From Ancylobacter novellus DSM 506 (GTDB lineage: Bacteria; Pseudomonadota; Alphaproteobacteria; Rhizobiales; Xanthobacteraceae): a stretch of 64,000 nt of DNA. The notes beneath the pieces were generated by a model. It saw nothing but the letters and a program-made list of their open reading frames with translations. It made no database searches and had not been told where the DNA came from. A program made the translations under genes and the position numbers. The stretch spans positions 1,364,001-1,428,000 of the forward strand of contig NC_014217.1 of NCBI RefSeq assembly GCF_000092925.1. Direction: 5' to 3'. The first letter of the stretch is position 1; each line of letters starts with the position of its first letter. Shown piece after piece: positions 9,389 to 19,151 of the stretch.

Positions 9389-10588
9389 ATGACCGATCGG
9401 ACCGACGCCGCCCCCACGGCCGGCGGCTTCACCTTTTTTCTGCTCGCGCTGGCCGCCGGCCTCGGGGCGGCGAATCTCTATTACGCGCAGCCGCTGGTGG
9501 CGCTGATCGGCGCCGACATCGGGCTCGACGAGACGCTGGCGAGCCTCGTCGTCACCATCGGCCAGGTGGGCTATATATTGGGCCTGCTGCTGCTGGTGCC
9601 GCTCGGCGACATCGTCGAGAACCGGCGGCTCATCGGCTCCATCCTGATCTGCGCCGCGGTCGGCCTCGGCCTCGCCTTCGTCGCGAGCGAGCCCGCGCTG
9701 TTCCTGTTCGCGGCGCTGGTCTTCGGCGTCGGCTCGGTGGTGGCGCAGGTGGCGGTGCCCTTTGCCGCGCATCTGGCGCGGCCGGAAGAGCGCGGGCGCA
9801 AGGTCGGCAGCGTCGTCTCGGGGCTGATGACCGGCATCCTGCTGGCGCGGCCGGTCTCCAGCCTGGTGGCGCATTTCCTCGGCTGGCGGGCGGTGTTCCT
9901 GCTCGCCGCGCTGCTGATCCTCGCGCTTGCGGTGGGCCTGCGAATCGCCCTGCCGCAGCGCCGGCCGGCGACGACGACCGGCGGTGGCGCGAGCTATGGC
10001 GCGCTCGTCGCCTCGCTGTGGCCGCTGATGCGCTCGCAGCCGATCCTGCGCCGCCGCGCGGCCTATCAGGCGGCGATGTTCTGCGTCTTCACGCTGTTCT
10101 GGACCGCCGTGCCGCTGCTGCTGGCCTCGCCGCAATTCGGCTTCGGCCAGGAGGGCATCGCCATCTTCGCGCTGGCGGGGGCGGCGAGCGTGTTCATCTC
10201 GCCGCTCGCCGGCTGGATCGCCGACCGCGGCTGGTCGCGCGCGGCGACCGGCGCGGCGCTGCTGCTGGCGATCGCCGGCTTCCTCGTCACCGAGCTCGGC
10301 GTCGCCACCTCCTCGGTCGTGGTGCTGGCGATCGGCGCCATCGTGCTGGACTGCGCGGCGACGGCGAACCTCGTCTTCGGCCAGCGCGCCATCTTCATGC
10401 TGGCGCCGGAGATCCGCTCGCGGCTGAACGCTCTCTACATCGCCACCTTCTTCCTCGGCGGCGCGCTCGGCTCGGCGCTGGCGAGCCCGCTCTACGAGGT
10501 CGCCGGCTGGGGATCGGTGACGCTGGCGGGAAGCGCCATCATGATCCTCGCGCTGCTCTACTACGCGACCGAATTCCGCCGTGGTTGA
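9389..10588 (+). CDS. MFS transporter
   Basis: Inner-membrane secondary transporter, about 399 residues, with roughly twelve hydrophobic segments. It starts GGFTFFLLALAAGLGAANLYY, and the family loop between helices 2 and 3 appears as PLGDIVENRRL. FGVGSVVAQVAVPFAAHLA and a second-half repeat, AGWIADRGWSR, are visible. LYYAQPLV early in helix 1 is typical of the YnfM/sugar-efflux-like MFS subgroup. I chose the ATG at 9389: the open frame extends back to 9143, but the added 82 residues are Arg/Gly-rich and unlike a transporter N-terminus. The substrate cannot be read from the sequence. Confidence 0.9.
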   Translation: MTDRTDAAPTAGGFTFFLLALAAGLGAANLYYAQPLVALIGADIGLDETLASLVVTIGQVGYILGLLLLVPLGDIVENRRLIGSILICAAVGLGLAFVASEPALFLFAALVFGVGSVVAQVAVPFAAHLARPEERGRKVGSVVSGLMTGILLARPVSSLVAHFLGWRAVFLLAALLILALAVGLRIALPQRRPATTTGGGASYGALVASLWPLMRSQPILRRRAAYQAAMFCVFTLFWTAVPLLLASPQFGFGQEGIAIFALAGAASVFISPLAGWIADRGWSRAATGAALLLAIAGFLVTELGVATSSVVVLAIGAIVLDCAATANLVFGQRAIFMLAPEIRSRLNALYIATFFLGGALGSALASPLYEVAGWGSVTLAGSAIMILALLYYATEFRRG

Positions 10589-10678
10589 GCGTCGCAGAAT
10601 CATGCGCGCGGCTGGACACCGGCGGGCGCGGGTGGCATGTTCCGCGCCAGCTAGAATGCCGGCGCAGGGACGATTTCC

Positions 10679-11092
10679 GTGAAGCTTTCCGACTTCATCA
10701 CCGAGACCTTCACCTGGTGGAACGGCCAGACCATGGGCACGCGCTTCCACACCTGGCGCCATGGTGAGTTCGTCGGCGATGACGAGTTCGGCAATCGCTA
10801 CTACCGCACCAAGGGCGGCAAGATCGATCCGGCGCTGGGCTTCGAGCGTCGCTGGGTGATCTTCAACGGCTATGCCGAGGCGACCGCCATCCCGCCGGGC
10901 TGGCACGCCTGGATGCACCAGCGCTCCGATGTGCCGCCGCCGAAGCAGGACTACGTGCCGCACGAATGGGAGAAGCCGCACCGGCCGAATCCCACCGGTA
11001 CGGCGCTGGCCTACCGCCCGCCGGGCTCGACGCTCGGCCTCGGCCACCGTCCGGCGGTGACCGGCGACTACAAGGCCTGGACGCCCGAGTGA
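10679..11092 (+). CDS. NADH:ubiquinone oxidoreductase subunit NDUFA12 homologue
   Basis: Accessory subunit of respiratory complex I, homologous to mitochondrial NDUFA12 (B17.2) and found in alphaproteobacteria. It is 137 residues, peripheral, with no membrane segment. Family features visible are TWWNGQTMGTRFHTWRHGE, VGDDEFGNRYYR, ERRWVIFNGYAEAT, IPPGWHAWMHQ and the C-terminal KAWTPE. It starts with GTG at 10679; no other start fits the conserved N-terminus. The DUF2155 gene follows, a common neighbour in Hyphomicrobiales. Confidence 0.95.
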   Translation: MKLSDFITETFTWWNGQTMGTRFHTWRHGEFVGDDEFGNRYYRTKGGKIDPALGFERRWVIFNGYAEATAIPPGWHAWMHQRSDVPPPKQDYVPHEWEKPHRPNPTGTALAYRPPGSTLGLGHRPAVTGDYKAWTPE

Positions 11093-11211
11093 GCCCTTTG
11101 CGTTCGGCGCCGACCGCGTTCTTTTTCCGCCCGCCCCGACATCGCCGCATTGCCCCGCATCTTGGCCTCGAGCGCGCGCCGATGGCGGTGCGCGGCTTCC
11201 GAGGCTTTCCG

Positions 11212-11883
11212 ATGTTCGCCGGTCCGCTCCGTTCCGCGCTCTATGCCGCCGTGGCGCTCGCCGCGCTGACGGCGCCGGCCGCCGCCCAGCAGGGCTGGCA
11301 GGGCGGCGTCGATTCGCAGCCGCTGGCGCCGCCGCCCGGCGCGGAGCAGGGGCAGGGGCAGGGGCAGGGGCAGGGGCAGGTGGAAAATCCCGATTCGCCG
11401 CCCGGCGGTCCCGGCGTGCCCTCGATCATGGAAGACCCGGACGGCGGCGCGCCGCGCGCACCCGCCCCGGCGCAGCCCGAGGTTCCCGGCCAGGCCACCG
11501 TCGGCCCGGGCGGCGACATCGAGGTGGTGCAGCCGCCCGAGCAGAAGATCGAGAACAAGACCGCCGTCTTCTCCGGCCTCGACAAGATCACCGGCCGCAT
11601 CATCAGCTTCGACGTGTCGGTGAACGAGACGGTGCAGTTCGGCGCGCTGCGGATCACCCCGCGCGCCTGCTACACGCGACCCGAGACCGAGCAGCAGAAC
11701 ACGACCGGCTTCGTCGAGGTTCAGGAGATCACGCTGGACGGCAAGGTGCAGCCGCTGTTCGGCGGCTGGATGTTCGCGTCCAGCCCCGGCCTGCACGGCG
11801 TCGAGCACCCGATCTATGACGTGTGGCTGACCGACTGCAAGCAGACCGCGCCGGTGATCGCCTCGCCCGGGCCCCAGCAGTAG
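11212..11883 (+). CDS. Secreted DUF2155 domain protein
   Basis: About 223 residues. A signal peptide ([16 protein letters not shown], cleavage before QQGW) is followed by a low-complexity region with five Gly-Gln repeats, then a Pro/Gly-rich linker. The conserved DUF2155 domain makes up the second half ([61 protein letters not shown]). Two Cys in the domain could form a disulfide. Function unknown; presumably periplasmic. I chose the ATG at 11212 because GAGG lies 7 bases upstream; an ATG at 11182 lacks this. The 3' end overlaps the convergent aat gene by 70 bp, and both proteins keep conserved residues there. Confidence 0.88.
   Translation: MFAGPLRSALYAAVALAALTAPAAAQQGWQGGVDSQPLAPPPGAEQGQGQGQGQGQVENPDSPPGGPGVPSIMEDPDGGAPRAPAPAQPEVPGQATVGPGGDIEVVQPPEQKIENKTAVFSGLDKITGRIISFDVSVNETVQFGALRITPRACYTRPETEQQNTTGFVEVQEITLDGKVQPLFGGWMFASSPGLHGVEHPIYDVWLTDCKQTAPVIASPGPQQ
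11350..11379 (+). repeat. GGGCAG hexanucleotide tandem repeat (5 units)
   Basis: Five perfect GGGCAG units inside the DUF2155 gene, encoding Gly-Gln five times. Unit gain or loss keeps the frame, so this is a candidate variable-length linker. Confidence 0.95.
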
Positions 11884-12491
11884 AAGTCGCCTTCGCCTTC
11901 CAGCGCGTGGGTGAGCAGCTTGTGATAATGCCGGCGCGACACCTCGACCGCGCCGAAGCTCTTCAGATGGTCGGTGACGAACTGGGTGTCGAGCAGGGTG
12001 AAGCCGCCGCGCTTCAGCCGCGCCACCAGATGCACCAGCGCCACCTTCGAGGCGTCGCGCGCGGTGTGGAACATGCTCTCGCCGAAGAAGGCGCGCCCGA
12101 GCCGCACGCCATAGAGCCCGCCGACGAGCTCCCCGTCCTGCCACGTCTCCACCGAGTGGCAGTAGCCGCGGGCGTACAGGTCGCAATAGAGCTTGCGGAT
12201 GCGCCGGTTGATCCAGGTCGAGCCGCGCCCGTCGGCCGGGGCGGCGCAGCCGTCGATCACCGCCTCGAAATCATGGTCGATGCGCACCTCGAACTTGTCC
12301 GAGCGAACGGTGCGGGCGAGGCGGCTGGAGATGGCGAAGCCGTCGAGCGGGATGACGCCGCGGCGCTCCGGCTCGATCCAGTAGAGGCCGGGGTCGTCCG
12401 CGCTTTCGGCCATCGGGAAGATGCCGCAGGCATAGGCCTTCAGCAGCACTTCGGGCGTGATCTCGACCTGATGTTCGCGCGGGCGTGACAT
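11814..12491 (-). CDS. aat: Leucyl/phenylalanyl-tRNA-protein transferase
   Basis: Cytoplasmic enzyme of the N-end rule pathway; it transfers Leu or Phe from tRNA to N-terminal Lys or Arg for ClpAP recognition. It is 225 residues, typical. Signatures: [86 protein letters not shown] and the C-terminal LQSVSHTS. It is convergent with the DUF2155 gene and overlaps it by 70 bp. It lies in the same direction as, and downstream of, accBC. Confidence 0.97.
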   Translation of the reverse strand: MSRPREHQVEITPEVLLKAYACGIFPMAESADDPGLYWIEPERRGVIPLDGFAISSRLARTVRSDKFEVRIDHDFEAVIDGCAAPADGRGSTWINRRIRKLYCDLYARGYCHSVETWQDGELVGGLYGVRLGRAFFGESMFHTARDASKVALVHLVARLKRGGFTLLDTQFVTDHLKSFGAVEVSRRHYHKLLTHALEGEGDFYCWGPGEAITGAVCLQSVSHTS

Positions 12492-12588
12492 GAGGCAAGA
12501 ATGACGGAGATGCGGGGCGTGGGGAAGGGGGCGCGCGTCGTTCCGCTGTCAAACCGAACGGCCGCGGCCCCGCCTTTTCAGGCGCCCC

Positions 12589-13941
12589 TCAGCTCCCCGG
12601 CTCGCCCTCGGCGAGGAAGGCTTCCAACCAGTGGATGTCGTAGGCGCCGCGCTTGATGTCGTCGTTCTCGAGCAGCTCGCGGAACAGCGGCAGCGTGGTC
12701 TCGATGCCTTCCACCACGAACTCGTCGATGGCCCGGCGCAGGCGGGCGAGGCACTGCTCGCGCGTGTCGGCGGTGACGATCAGCTTGCCCGCCAGGCTGT
12801 CGTAATAGGGCGGGATCGAATAGCCCTGATAGACGGCGGAATCGACCCGCACGCCCGGACCGCCCGGCACGTGCCAGTTGGTGATCCGGCCCGGCGAGGG
12901 GCGGAAGGTGCGCGGGTGCTCGGCGTTGACGCGGCACTCGATAGCGTGGCCCTTCAGCACGATGTCGTCCTGGGTGACGCTCATCGGCAGGCCGGCGGCG
13001 ACGCGGATCTGCTCGTTGATCAGGTCGACGCCGGTGATCGCCTCAGTCACCGGATGCTCCACCTGGATGCGGGTGTTCATCTCGATGAAGTAGAACTCGC
13101 CGTTCTCGTACAGGAACTCGATGGTGCCGGCGCCGAGATATTTCAGGTCGCGCATCGCCTGCGCCACCGTCCCGCCGATGCGCTTGCGCTGCTCGGGCGT
13201 GATGATCGGGGAGGGGGCCTCCTCCCACACCTTCTGGTGCCGGCGCTGCAGCGAGCAGTCGCGCTCGCCGAGATGGATGGCGTTGCCCTTGCCGTCGCCC
13301 AGCACCTGGATCTCGATGTGGCGCGGCGTGCCGAGATACTTCTCGATATAGACCGCGTCGTCGCCGAAGGCCGCGCGGGCCTCGGAGCGGGCGGTCGACA
13401 GCGCCGAGGACAGTTCCTGCTCGGAGCGCGCCACCTTCATGCCGCGCCCGCCGCCGCCGGCGGCGGCCTTGATGAGCACGGGGAAGCCGATTTCGCGGGC
13501 GACCTTGGCCGCCTCCTCGTCGGAGGAGACGCCGCCGTCCGAGCCGGGCACGCAGGGGATGCCGAGGCGTTTGGCGGTCTTCTTCGCCTCGATCTTGTCG
13601 CCCATGATGCGGATGTGCTCGGGCTTCGGCCCGATGAACTGCACGCCGTGGTCGATCAGGATCTCGGCGAAGCGGGCGTTCTCGGCGAGGAAGCCGTAGC
13701 CCGGATGCACCGCCTCGGCGCCGGTGATCTCGCAGGCGGCGAGCAGGGCCGGGATGTTGAGGTAGCTGTCCTTGGCCGGCGGCGGGCCTATGCAGACGCT
13801 CTCGTCGGCGAGCTTGACGTGCATGGCGCTGGCGTCGGCGGTGGAGTGCACCGCGACGGTGGCGATGCCGAGCTCCTTGCAGGCGCGCAGCACGCGCAGC
13901 GCGATCTCGCCGCGATTGGCAATGAGGATCTTGCCGAACAT
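12589..13941 (-). CDS. accC: Acetyl-CoA carboxylase, biotin carboxylase subunit
   Basis: ATP-dependent carboxylation of biotin on AccB, the first step of fatty-acid synthesis. It is 450 residues. The N-terminal domain opens [20 protein letters not shown], the ATP-grasp glycine loop is [12 protein letters not shown], and the ADP/Mg region reads [20 protein letters not shown], with the catalytic region [20 protein letters not shown] chose the ATG at 13941 because [14 protein letters not shown] is the canonical start; the ORF extension MRSAS has no support. It follows accB with a 11-bp gap, the usual accBC operon. Confidence 0.98.
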   Translation of the reverse strand: MFGKILIANRGEIALRVLRACKELGIATVAVHSTADASAMHVKLADESVCIGPPPAKDSYLNIPALLAACEITGAEAVHPGYGFLAENARFAEILIDHGVQFIGPKPEHIRIMGDKIEAKKTAKRLGIPCVPGSDGGVSSDEEAAKVAREIGFPVLIKAAAGGGGRGMKVARSEQELSSALSTARSEARAAFGDDAVYIEKYLGTPRHIEIQVLGDGKGNAIHLGERDCSLQRRHQKVWEEAPSPIITPEQRKRIGGTVAQAMRDLKYLGAGTIEFLYENGEFYFIEMNTRIQVEHPVTEAITGVDLINEQIRVAAGLPMSVTQDDIVLKGHAIECRVNAEHPRTFRPSPGRITNWHVPGGPGVRVDSAVYQGYSIPPYYDSLAGKLIVTADTREQCLARLRRAIDEFVVEGIETTLPLFRELLENDDIKRGAYDIHWLEAFLAEGEPGS

Positions 13942-13952
13942 GGAGGCGCTCC

Positions 13953-14438
13953 TCACTCGATGATCAGGAGCGGCTCGCCATATTCGACCGGCTGCGCATT
14001 CTCAACGAGGACACGGGTGACGGTGCCCGCGCGCGGAGCGGGAATCGCGTTCATGGTCTTCATCGCCTCGACGATGAGCAGCGTCTGGCCTTCCTTCACC
14101 ACCGCGCCGACGTCGACGAAGAACTTGGCGCCCGGCTCCGGGCCGAGATAGGCGGTGCCGACCATGGGCGAGGTGACGAGGCCGGGATGCTTGGAGACGT
14201 CGTCCGACGCGGCGGCCGTTACCGGGGCAGGCGCGGCGGCCACCGAGGCGGCAACCGGCGCGGCGGCAGGGCCGGCCACGGCGACGGGGGCGGCATAGAC
14301 GGTCGGCGGGGCGCGCACGACGCGGATGCGCAGGTCCTCGTGCTGCACCTCGATCTCGGTGAGGTCGCTCTCGGACAGAAGGTTGGCGATCTCGCGCACC
14401 AGCGCGGGGTCGATGTTCGGCTTGTTGGTTTTCATCAT
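13953..14438 (-). CDS. accB: Acetyl-CoA carboxylase biotin carboxyl carrier protein
   Basis: Carrier of the biotin prosthetic group. It is about 161 residues: an N-terminal helical part ([21 protein letters not shown]), an Ala/Pro/Val-rich flexible linker, and a C-terminal biotinyl domain with the biotinylation motif VEAMKTMN (modified Lys in AMK). The domain opens [18 protein letters not shown]. The ATG at 14438 (MMKTNK) is the natural start; upstream in-frame sequence overlaps aroQ and is not conserved in character. It lies between aroQ and accC on the same strand. Confidence 0.97.
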   Translation of the reverse strand: MMKTNKPNIDPALVREIANLLSESDLTEIEVQHEDLRIRVVRAPPTVYAAPVAVAGPAAAPVAASVAAAPAPVTAAASDDVSKHPGLVTSPMVGTAYLGPEPGAKFFVDVGAVVKEGQTLLIVEAMKTMNAIPAPRAGTVTRVLVENAQPVEYGEPLLIIE

Positions 14439-14466
14439 GATCCCGTGACGGTCGCGCCGCCTCCCT

Positions 14467-14916
14467 TCAGCTGACGCGGCGATCGGCGAGCGAACTGGCG
14501 AGTGCGTCGATGGCAAGCCGGTAGCCCTCTATCCCGAAACCGCAGATCACACCGCGGGCGACCGGCGAAATGAACGAATGGTGGCGGAAAGCTTCCCGCG
14601 CGAAGACGTTGGACAGGTGGACTTCGACGACATTGAGGCCGACAGCCTTGATGGCGTCGGCAACCGCGACCGAAGTGTGCGTGTAGGCGGCGGCGTTCAG
14701 CACCACGCCCACCGAGCCCTGCGCCTGCTGCAGGAAGGTGACGAGCTCGCCCTCGTGGTTGGTCTGGCGGAAGACGAGCCCGAGGCCATGGCGCTCGCAG
14801 GCGGCACGGCAGGCCGCCTCGACATCCGCCAGCGTCGCGCGCCCGTACACCTCCGGCTCGCGCGTGCCGAGCAGGTTGAGGTTCGGTCCGTTCAGAACAT
14901 GCAGCGTGTCGGGCAT
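14467..14916 (-). CDS. aroQ: Type II 3-dehydroquinate dehydratase
   Basis: Third step of the shikimate pathway (3-dehydroquinate to 3-dehydroshikimate). It is 149 residues, normal for the dodecameric type II enzyme. Motifs: [18 protein letters not shown], the flexible-loop [32 protein letters not shown] (catalytic His region) and [14 protein letters not shown]. It is the first gene of aroQ-accB-accC, a common alphaproteobacterial arrangement. Confidence 0.97.
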   Translation of the reverse strand: MPDTLHVLNGPNLNLLGTREPEVYGRATLADVEAACRAACERHGLGLVFRQTNHEGELVTFLQQAQGSVGVVLNAAAYTHTSVAVADAIKAVGLNVVEVHLSNVFAREAFRHHSFISPVARGVICGFGIEGYRLAIDALASSLADRRVS

Positions 14917-15057
14917 CGCGCCTCGAAAATTCCCCCGCCACCCGGCCCGTGCCCAAGGCGGCGGGGGTTTATAGGCAATGGCTGCGCGCGCGCCAAGCCC
15001 CGGCGCGCGCCGGGGGCGACTAACCCCCAGCCGCGTGCGTGGAAGGGCTCAGGCGGC

Positions 15058-15103
15058 GCCGATCAGCACCGGGCAGATCAGCACCGGCAGATCAGCACTG
15101 CGT
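15058..15103. repeat. Short tandem repeat at the end of the dsbA-like gene
   Basis: About three units of GATCAGCACCGGCA (14-15 bp, one with an extra G) begin in the last codons and stop of the DsbA-like gene. On the coding strand the unit TGCTGATC recurs, so the stop codon itself is inside the first unit. Confidence 0.8.
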
Positions 15104-15868
15104 CTTGCCGCAGTTGCGCACCGACTGGATGGCGTTGCGGATCTGGTCGTGGCCGACCGCGCCGACGATGACCGAGTCCCCGAGCACATAGCTCGGCGTG
15201 CCGTCGATGCCGAGCGCGTCGGCGAGCTGCAGGCTCTCTTGCAGCGTGGCGTCGATCTCGGGATTGGCGAGCGCCTTCTCCAGCGCCGCCTTGTCGATGC
15301 CGACCTCGCCGGCGGCTTCCAGCGCCTTGGCCTTGTTGGCCTGGCCGCGGTCGCCGAGCAGCTTCTGGTGGAAGGCGAAGTACTTGTCCGGCGCGGTGAG
15401 GCGCACCGCCACCGCGACCCGCGCCGCCTCGACCGAGCCCGGGCCGAGCACCGGGAACTCCTTCAGCACCACCTTGAGCTTGTTGTCGGACTTGACCAGC
15501 TCGACGAGGTCGCCGAGCGCCTTTTTGCAATAGCCGCAATTGTAATCGAAGAACTCGACCAGGGTGACGTCGCCCTTGGGATTGCCGACCACGGTGCCGC
15601 GCGGGGAATCGAACACCAGCGGCTTGAGCTCGGTGAGCGCCTGCTGGCGCTGGCTCGCCTCGGCCGCGGCCTGGCGCTTCTGCAGCTCCATGATCGCTTC
15701 CTGGATCACCTCCGGATTCTTCAGCAGGTAATCGCGGATGACACCCTCGAATTCCTTGCGCTGGGCATCGTCGAGCGCGGAGGCGGGGGCGATCGCGGCG
15801 CCGAGCATGAAGCCGGTGGCGATGACGGCGGCGAGCGCGCGGCGGCCGGCGCGGAGGAAGGTCGGCAT
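15092..15868 (-). CDS. Exported DsbA-family thiol:disulfide oxidoreductase
   Basis: 258 residues: a signal peptide (RAGRRALAAVIATGFMLGAAIAPASA), a helical N-terminal part rich in Gln and Ala, then a thioredoxin-fold domain with active site CGYC (FFDYNCGYCKKALGDL) and the cis-Pro region GIDGTPSYVLGD. It resembles the DsbA/BdbD or Com1-like proteins that act in periplasmic disulfide exchange. I chose the ATG at 15868 because the signal peptide begins there; the upstream ATG at 15907 adds 13 polar residues. It is the same strand as, and 40 bp from, the M48 protease gene, and both are envelope proteins. Confidence 0.9.
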   Translation of the reverse strand: MPTFLRAGRRALAAVIATGFMLGAAIAPASALDDAQRKEFEGVIRDYLLKNPEVIQEAIMELQKRQAAAEASQRQQALTELKPLVFDSPRGTVVGNPKGDVTLVEFFDYNCGYCKKALGDLVELVKSDNKLKVVLKEFPVLGPGSVEAARVAVAVRLTAPDKYFAFHQKLLGDRGQANKAKALEAAGEVGIDKAALEKALANPEIDATLQESLQLADALGIDGTPSYVLGDSVIVGAVGHDQIRNAIQSVRNCGKTQC

Positions 15869-15908
15869 GGCAGTCTCCAGGGGGAAAGGGGCGTGGCGCT
15901 GGGTCATC

Positions 15909-17330
15909 TCAGGGACCCGGCGGCTTCTTGCGCCGCTCCGGCGGCGGCTTGAAATTGACGATGTCGTCGGCCTTCAGCCAGCCGGGCGAGCCGAGCTTGA
16001 AGCCGTTCTTGGCGCGGGTCGCCAGCTCGCGGGCGAGCCGGAAATCGCCGCCCAGGAAAGCCGACTGCGCCGAGGCGAGGTCGGCATTGGGGATGTCGCC
16101 CTTGCGGCCATAGGCCATGGCGAGATAGCGCCAGCCGCCGGGCGAGTCGGGCTCGCGCTGCAGGCTGAAATTCAGCTCGCGCACCGCTTCCTCGGCGGTC
16201 GACTTGTCGTCGGTCGCAACCAGCGCCTGGCCGAGCAGCATGCGGATCAGCGGATGGCCGTTCGAAAGCGCCACAGCGCGGCGCAGCGGCGGCACCGCCT
16301 CGCGCGCCCGGCCGGCTTCCAGCAGCGCCTGGCCCTTGATCTCGTAGAAATAGGGATTGTTCGGCTGCTCGGCGATCAGCGCGTCGATCTGACGGAGCGC
16401 GTCCGGGATGCTGCCGAAGCGATAGGCCGAGATGGCGCGGGCATAGCGCGCCGGCAGCGAGGTATTGGATGGCGGATAGACGCGGCTGACCGATTCCGGC
16501 TGCTGGGTGAAGCCGACGAGCTTAGCCCGCATCATGTCGTGCCGCGCCTGCAGCGCCGGCGGGTCGGTGGCGTTGAAATAAGGGCTCTTATGCGCGAGCT
16601 CGGAGAGCAGGGCGATGCGCTCGGTCGCCATCGGGTGGCTCAGCACATACGGATCGACGCGCTGGCTGAGGAAGATCTGGTCGTTCTGGAAGCGCTCGAA
16701 CGTCGTCAGCATGCCGCGTGCCGACTGCTTGGTGGCGTTGAGGTAGGTCACCGCCGCCCGGTCGGCCGAGGCTTCCTGCCCGCGCTGGTAGGAGAGCAGC
16801 GTGCGGCGGGCGATCTCCTGCGGCGCGATCAGCGCCGCGGCCGGCGCACCGCCCAAGCTTGCCCCGGTGGAGGCACCGGCGGCGATGCCGCCCACGGCGA
16901 GCAGCATGCCGACGATGGCGGCGGTCTGCACGGATTCGAGCTGCTGGCGCATATTCGCCAGATGCCCGCCGGCAATGTGGCCGGTCTCGTGCGCCAGCAC
17001 GCCGATGATCTCGTTCGGCGTCTTGGCCTGCTTCAGCGCGCCGGTATTGATGAAGATGCGGCGCCCGTCGGCGACGAAGGCGTTGAAGCTGTCGCTGCCG
17101 ACCAGCACGATCTGGATGTTCTGCTGGGTGAGCCCGGCGGCCCTGAAGACCGGCCGCGTATAGTCGCGCAGCAGCGTCTCGATCTCGGCGTCGCGGATGA
17201 TGCCCGGCTGGCGGCTCTGCGCCTGCGCCACGGCCGGCGCGGCAGCGAGCGCCAATGCCGCGACGAGGCCGAGCCCGCGCGCGGCGGGCCGCCCAATTGA
17301 GGGGTTGTCAGGCAGCAATGAAGGCATCAT
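15909..17330 (-). CDS. Periplasmic M48 metalloprotease with TPR region (BepA-like)
   Basis: About 473 residues. A signal sequence (GLGLVAALALAAAPAVAQA) precedes the peptidase domain, with zinc motif HETGH at about residues 113-117 (GVLAHETGHIAGGHLANM) and the third-ligand region QEASADRAAV. The C-terminal half has TPR-like helices (NPYFYEIKGQALLEAGRAREAVPPLRRA region). Homologues such as BepA/YfgC help outer-membrane protein assembly or degrade stalled ones. The C-terminus is Pro/Lys-rich. Start at 17330 (MMPSLLPD); the in-frame ORF runs to 17384. Confidence 0.92.
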   Translation of the reverse strand: MMPSLLPDNPSIGRPAARGLGLVAALALAAAPAVAQAQSRQPGIIRDAEIETLLRDYTRPVFRAAGLTQQNIQIVLVGSDSFNAFVADGRRIFINTGALKQAKTPNEIIGVLAHETGHIAGGHLANMRQQLESVQTAAIVGMLLAVGGIAAGASTGASLGGAPAAALIAPQEIARRTLLSYQRGQEASADRAAVTYLNATKQSARGMLTTFERFQNDQIFLSQRVDPYVLSHPMATERIALLSELAHKSPYFNATDPPALQARHDMMRAKLVGFTQQPESVSRVYPPSNTSLPARYARAISAYRFGSIPDALRQIDALIAEQPNNPYFYEIKGQALLEAGRAREAVPPLRRAVALSNGHPLIRMLLGQALVATDDKSTAEEAVRELNFSLQREPDSPGGWRYLAMAYGRKGDIPNADLASAQSAFLGGDFRLARELATRAKNGFKLGSPGWLKADDIVNFKPPPERRKKPPGP

Positions 17331-17456
17331 CCATCGACGGAAATGGTTCGGGGCGACCTGACGCTGTCGAGGCGACAGGGTCAAGTCTTCCTCCTATCAT
17401 CTTCGATCGTATTGTCTTCAATTGAACGTCAGCCGAGACGAGCCGCAGAATGCGGC

Positions 17457-18689
17457 ATGGATACGGCGGTTCGCAGGGCCGGCAGCATGGACCTTTCTTC
17501 TACGTCACCTCGCATGGCTGCCGCCGCGGCGCTCGCCGGCGCCTCGCGCCGCAGCGAGATCGCGCCCTTCATCGTCATGGACGTGATGGAGCGCGCCGCG
17601 CGCCTGGAGGCGGCGGGCGGCCATGTGATCCATATGGAGGTCGGCCAGCCGGCCGCGCCGGCGCCTTCGACCGCCCGCGAGGCGGCGAGGCGCGCGCTCG
17701 ACCATGGCCGCATCGGCTACACCACGGCGCTCGGCATCCCCTCGCTGCGCGCCCGCATCGCGCGGCACTATGGCGAGACCTACGACGTCGACCTCGACCC
17801 GGCGCGCGTGGTGGTGACCACCGGCTCCTCCTCCGGCTTCCTCTTCGCCTTCCTGTCGCTGTTCGAGGCGGGCGACCGGGTGGCGATCGCCAATCCCGGC
17901 TATCCGCCCTATCGCCACATCCTCACCGCGCTCGGCTGCGAGCCGGTGCTGATCGAGACCGACGCCGCCTCGCGCTGGGTGATCACGCCGGAGGCGTTGA
18001 TCGAGACGCACCGCCGGACACCGCTGAAGGGCATTCTCGTCGCCAGCCCGGCCAATCCCACGGGCACGATGATGCGTCCCGAGGCGCTGGCGGAACTCAT
18101 CGCCACCGCCGAGGGGCTCGGCATCCGCTTCATCTCCGACGAGATCTATCACGGGCTGGACTACGCCTTCCCCGCCACCACCGCGGCGTCGATCAGCGAC
18201 GAGGCGACGATCATCCATTCCTTCTCGAAGTATTTCTGCATGACCGGCTGGCGGGTCGGCTGGATGGTGATGCCGGCCCCGCTGGTGCGGGCGGTGGAGC
18301 GGTTGCAGCAGAATTTGATGATCTCGGTGCCGACGCTCTCGCAGGTCGCCGCCGAGGCCGCCTTCGACGGCGCCGCCGAGATGGAGGAGGTCAAGCACGG
18401 CTACGAGGCCAACCGGCTGATCCTCACCGAGGGCCTGCCCAAGGTGGGCCTGCCGGAGTTCCTGCCTGTCGACGGCGCCTTCTATCTCTATGCCGACGTC
18501 TCGCACTTCACCGACGATTCGGCCGCCTTCGCTCGGCGCCTGCTCGACGAAGCGCTGGTGGCGGCGACGCCCGGCGTCGATTTCGACCCGCATCGCGGCC
18601 ACCATTATCTGCGCCTGTCCTATGCCGGCGCCGCCGACGAGATGCGCCAGGCGGTGAACCGCATCGGGGACTTCCTGCGCAGGGGGTGA
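17457..18689 (+). CDS. Pyridoxal-phosphate aminotransferase, class I/II
   Basis: About 410 residues, fold type I. Recognisable parts: TTGSSSGFLFAFLSLFEAGD (PLP phosphate region), ASPANPTGTMM, FISDEIYHGLDYA and the Schiff-base lysine in HSFSKYFCMTGWRVGW. The C-terminal substrate-binding Arg is in HHYLRLSYAG. The substrate cannot be assigned. It is divergent from the M48 protease gene (127-bp gap). The start is uncertain between ATG 17457 and ATG 17487; the conserved part begins after residue 30. Confidence 0.88.
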   Translation: MDTAVRRAGSMDLSSTSPRMAAAAALAGASRRSEIAPFIVMDVMERAARLEAAGGHVIHMEVGQPAAPAPSTAREAARRALDHGRIGYTTALGIPSLRARIARHYGETYDVDLDPARVVVTTGSSSGFLFAFLSLFEAGDRVAIANPGYPPYRHILTALGCEPVLIETDAASRWVITPEALIETHRRTPLKGILVASPANPTGTMMRPEALAELIATAEGLGIRFISDEIYHGLDYAFPATTAASISDEATIIHSFSKYFCMTGWRVGWMVMPAPLVRAVERLQQNLMISVPTLSQVAAEAAFDGAAEMEEVKHGYEANRLILTEGLPKVGLPEFLPVDGAFYLYADVSHFTDDSAAFARRLLDEALVAATPGVDFDPHRGHHYLRLSYAGAADEMRQAVNRIGDFLRRG

Positions 18690-18692
18690 GGC

Positions 18693-19061
18693 TTACCGCG
18701 CCCCGGCCGCGTCATAGGTGGCCTGCGCCGCCAGCACCGCGTCCATATTGTGCTCGGCCCAATGGGCGAGGGCGGAGACGGTCTCGGTCAGCGTGCGGCC
18801 GAGCGGCGTGAGGGCGTATTCCACCGTCACCGGCACGGTCGGGTAGACCGTGCGGGTGATAAGGCCGTCGCGTTCCAGCTTCTTCAGCGTCTGCGACAGC
18901 ACCTTTTGCGAGATGCCCTTTATCTCGCGCCGGATGGCGTTGAAGCGCACCGGCCCGTCCTCCAGCCGGTCGAGGATCAGCACCGCCCATTTGTCGGCGA
19001 TGCGGTCGAGCACCATGCGCGTGGGGCAGCGATCCTCATAGACGTCGTAGGAATAGCGCAT
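18693..19061 (-). CDS. HxlR family transcriptional regulator
   Basis: About 122 residues. Conserved Cys in [24 protein letters not shown], then the winged-helix region [32 protein letters not shown] and [13 protein letters not shown]. HxlR/YodB-type proteins respond to aldehydes, quinones or diamide through this Cys (C12). It starts at ATG 19061 ([12 protein letters not shown]); the longer ORF reaches 19133 and would place coding sequence close to the operator. It is divergent from the NmrA-like gene; a 33-bp palindrome lies between them. Confidence 0.92.
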   Translation of the reverse strand: MRYSYDVYEDRCPTRMVLDRIADKWAVLILDRLEDGPVRFNAIRREIKGISQKVLSQTLKKLERDGLITRTVYPTVPVTVEYALTPLGRTLTETVSALAHWAEHNMDAVLAAQATYDAAGAR

Positions 19062-19151
19062 TCTCGTCTCCGTCGCCGGCCGGGCCGGTTTCCTCGAGGC
19101 CACCATGTGAGCGGAAAGTGCTCTCTTCCGCACTTCCGGGGCCGGGCGTAT

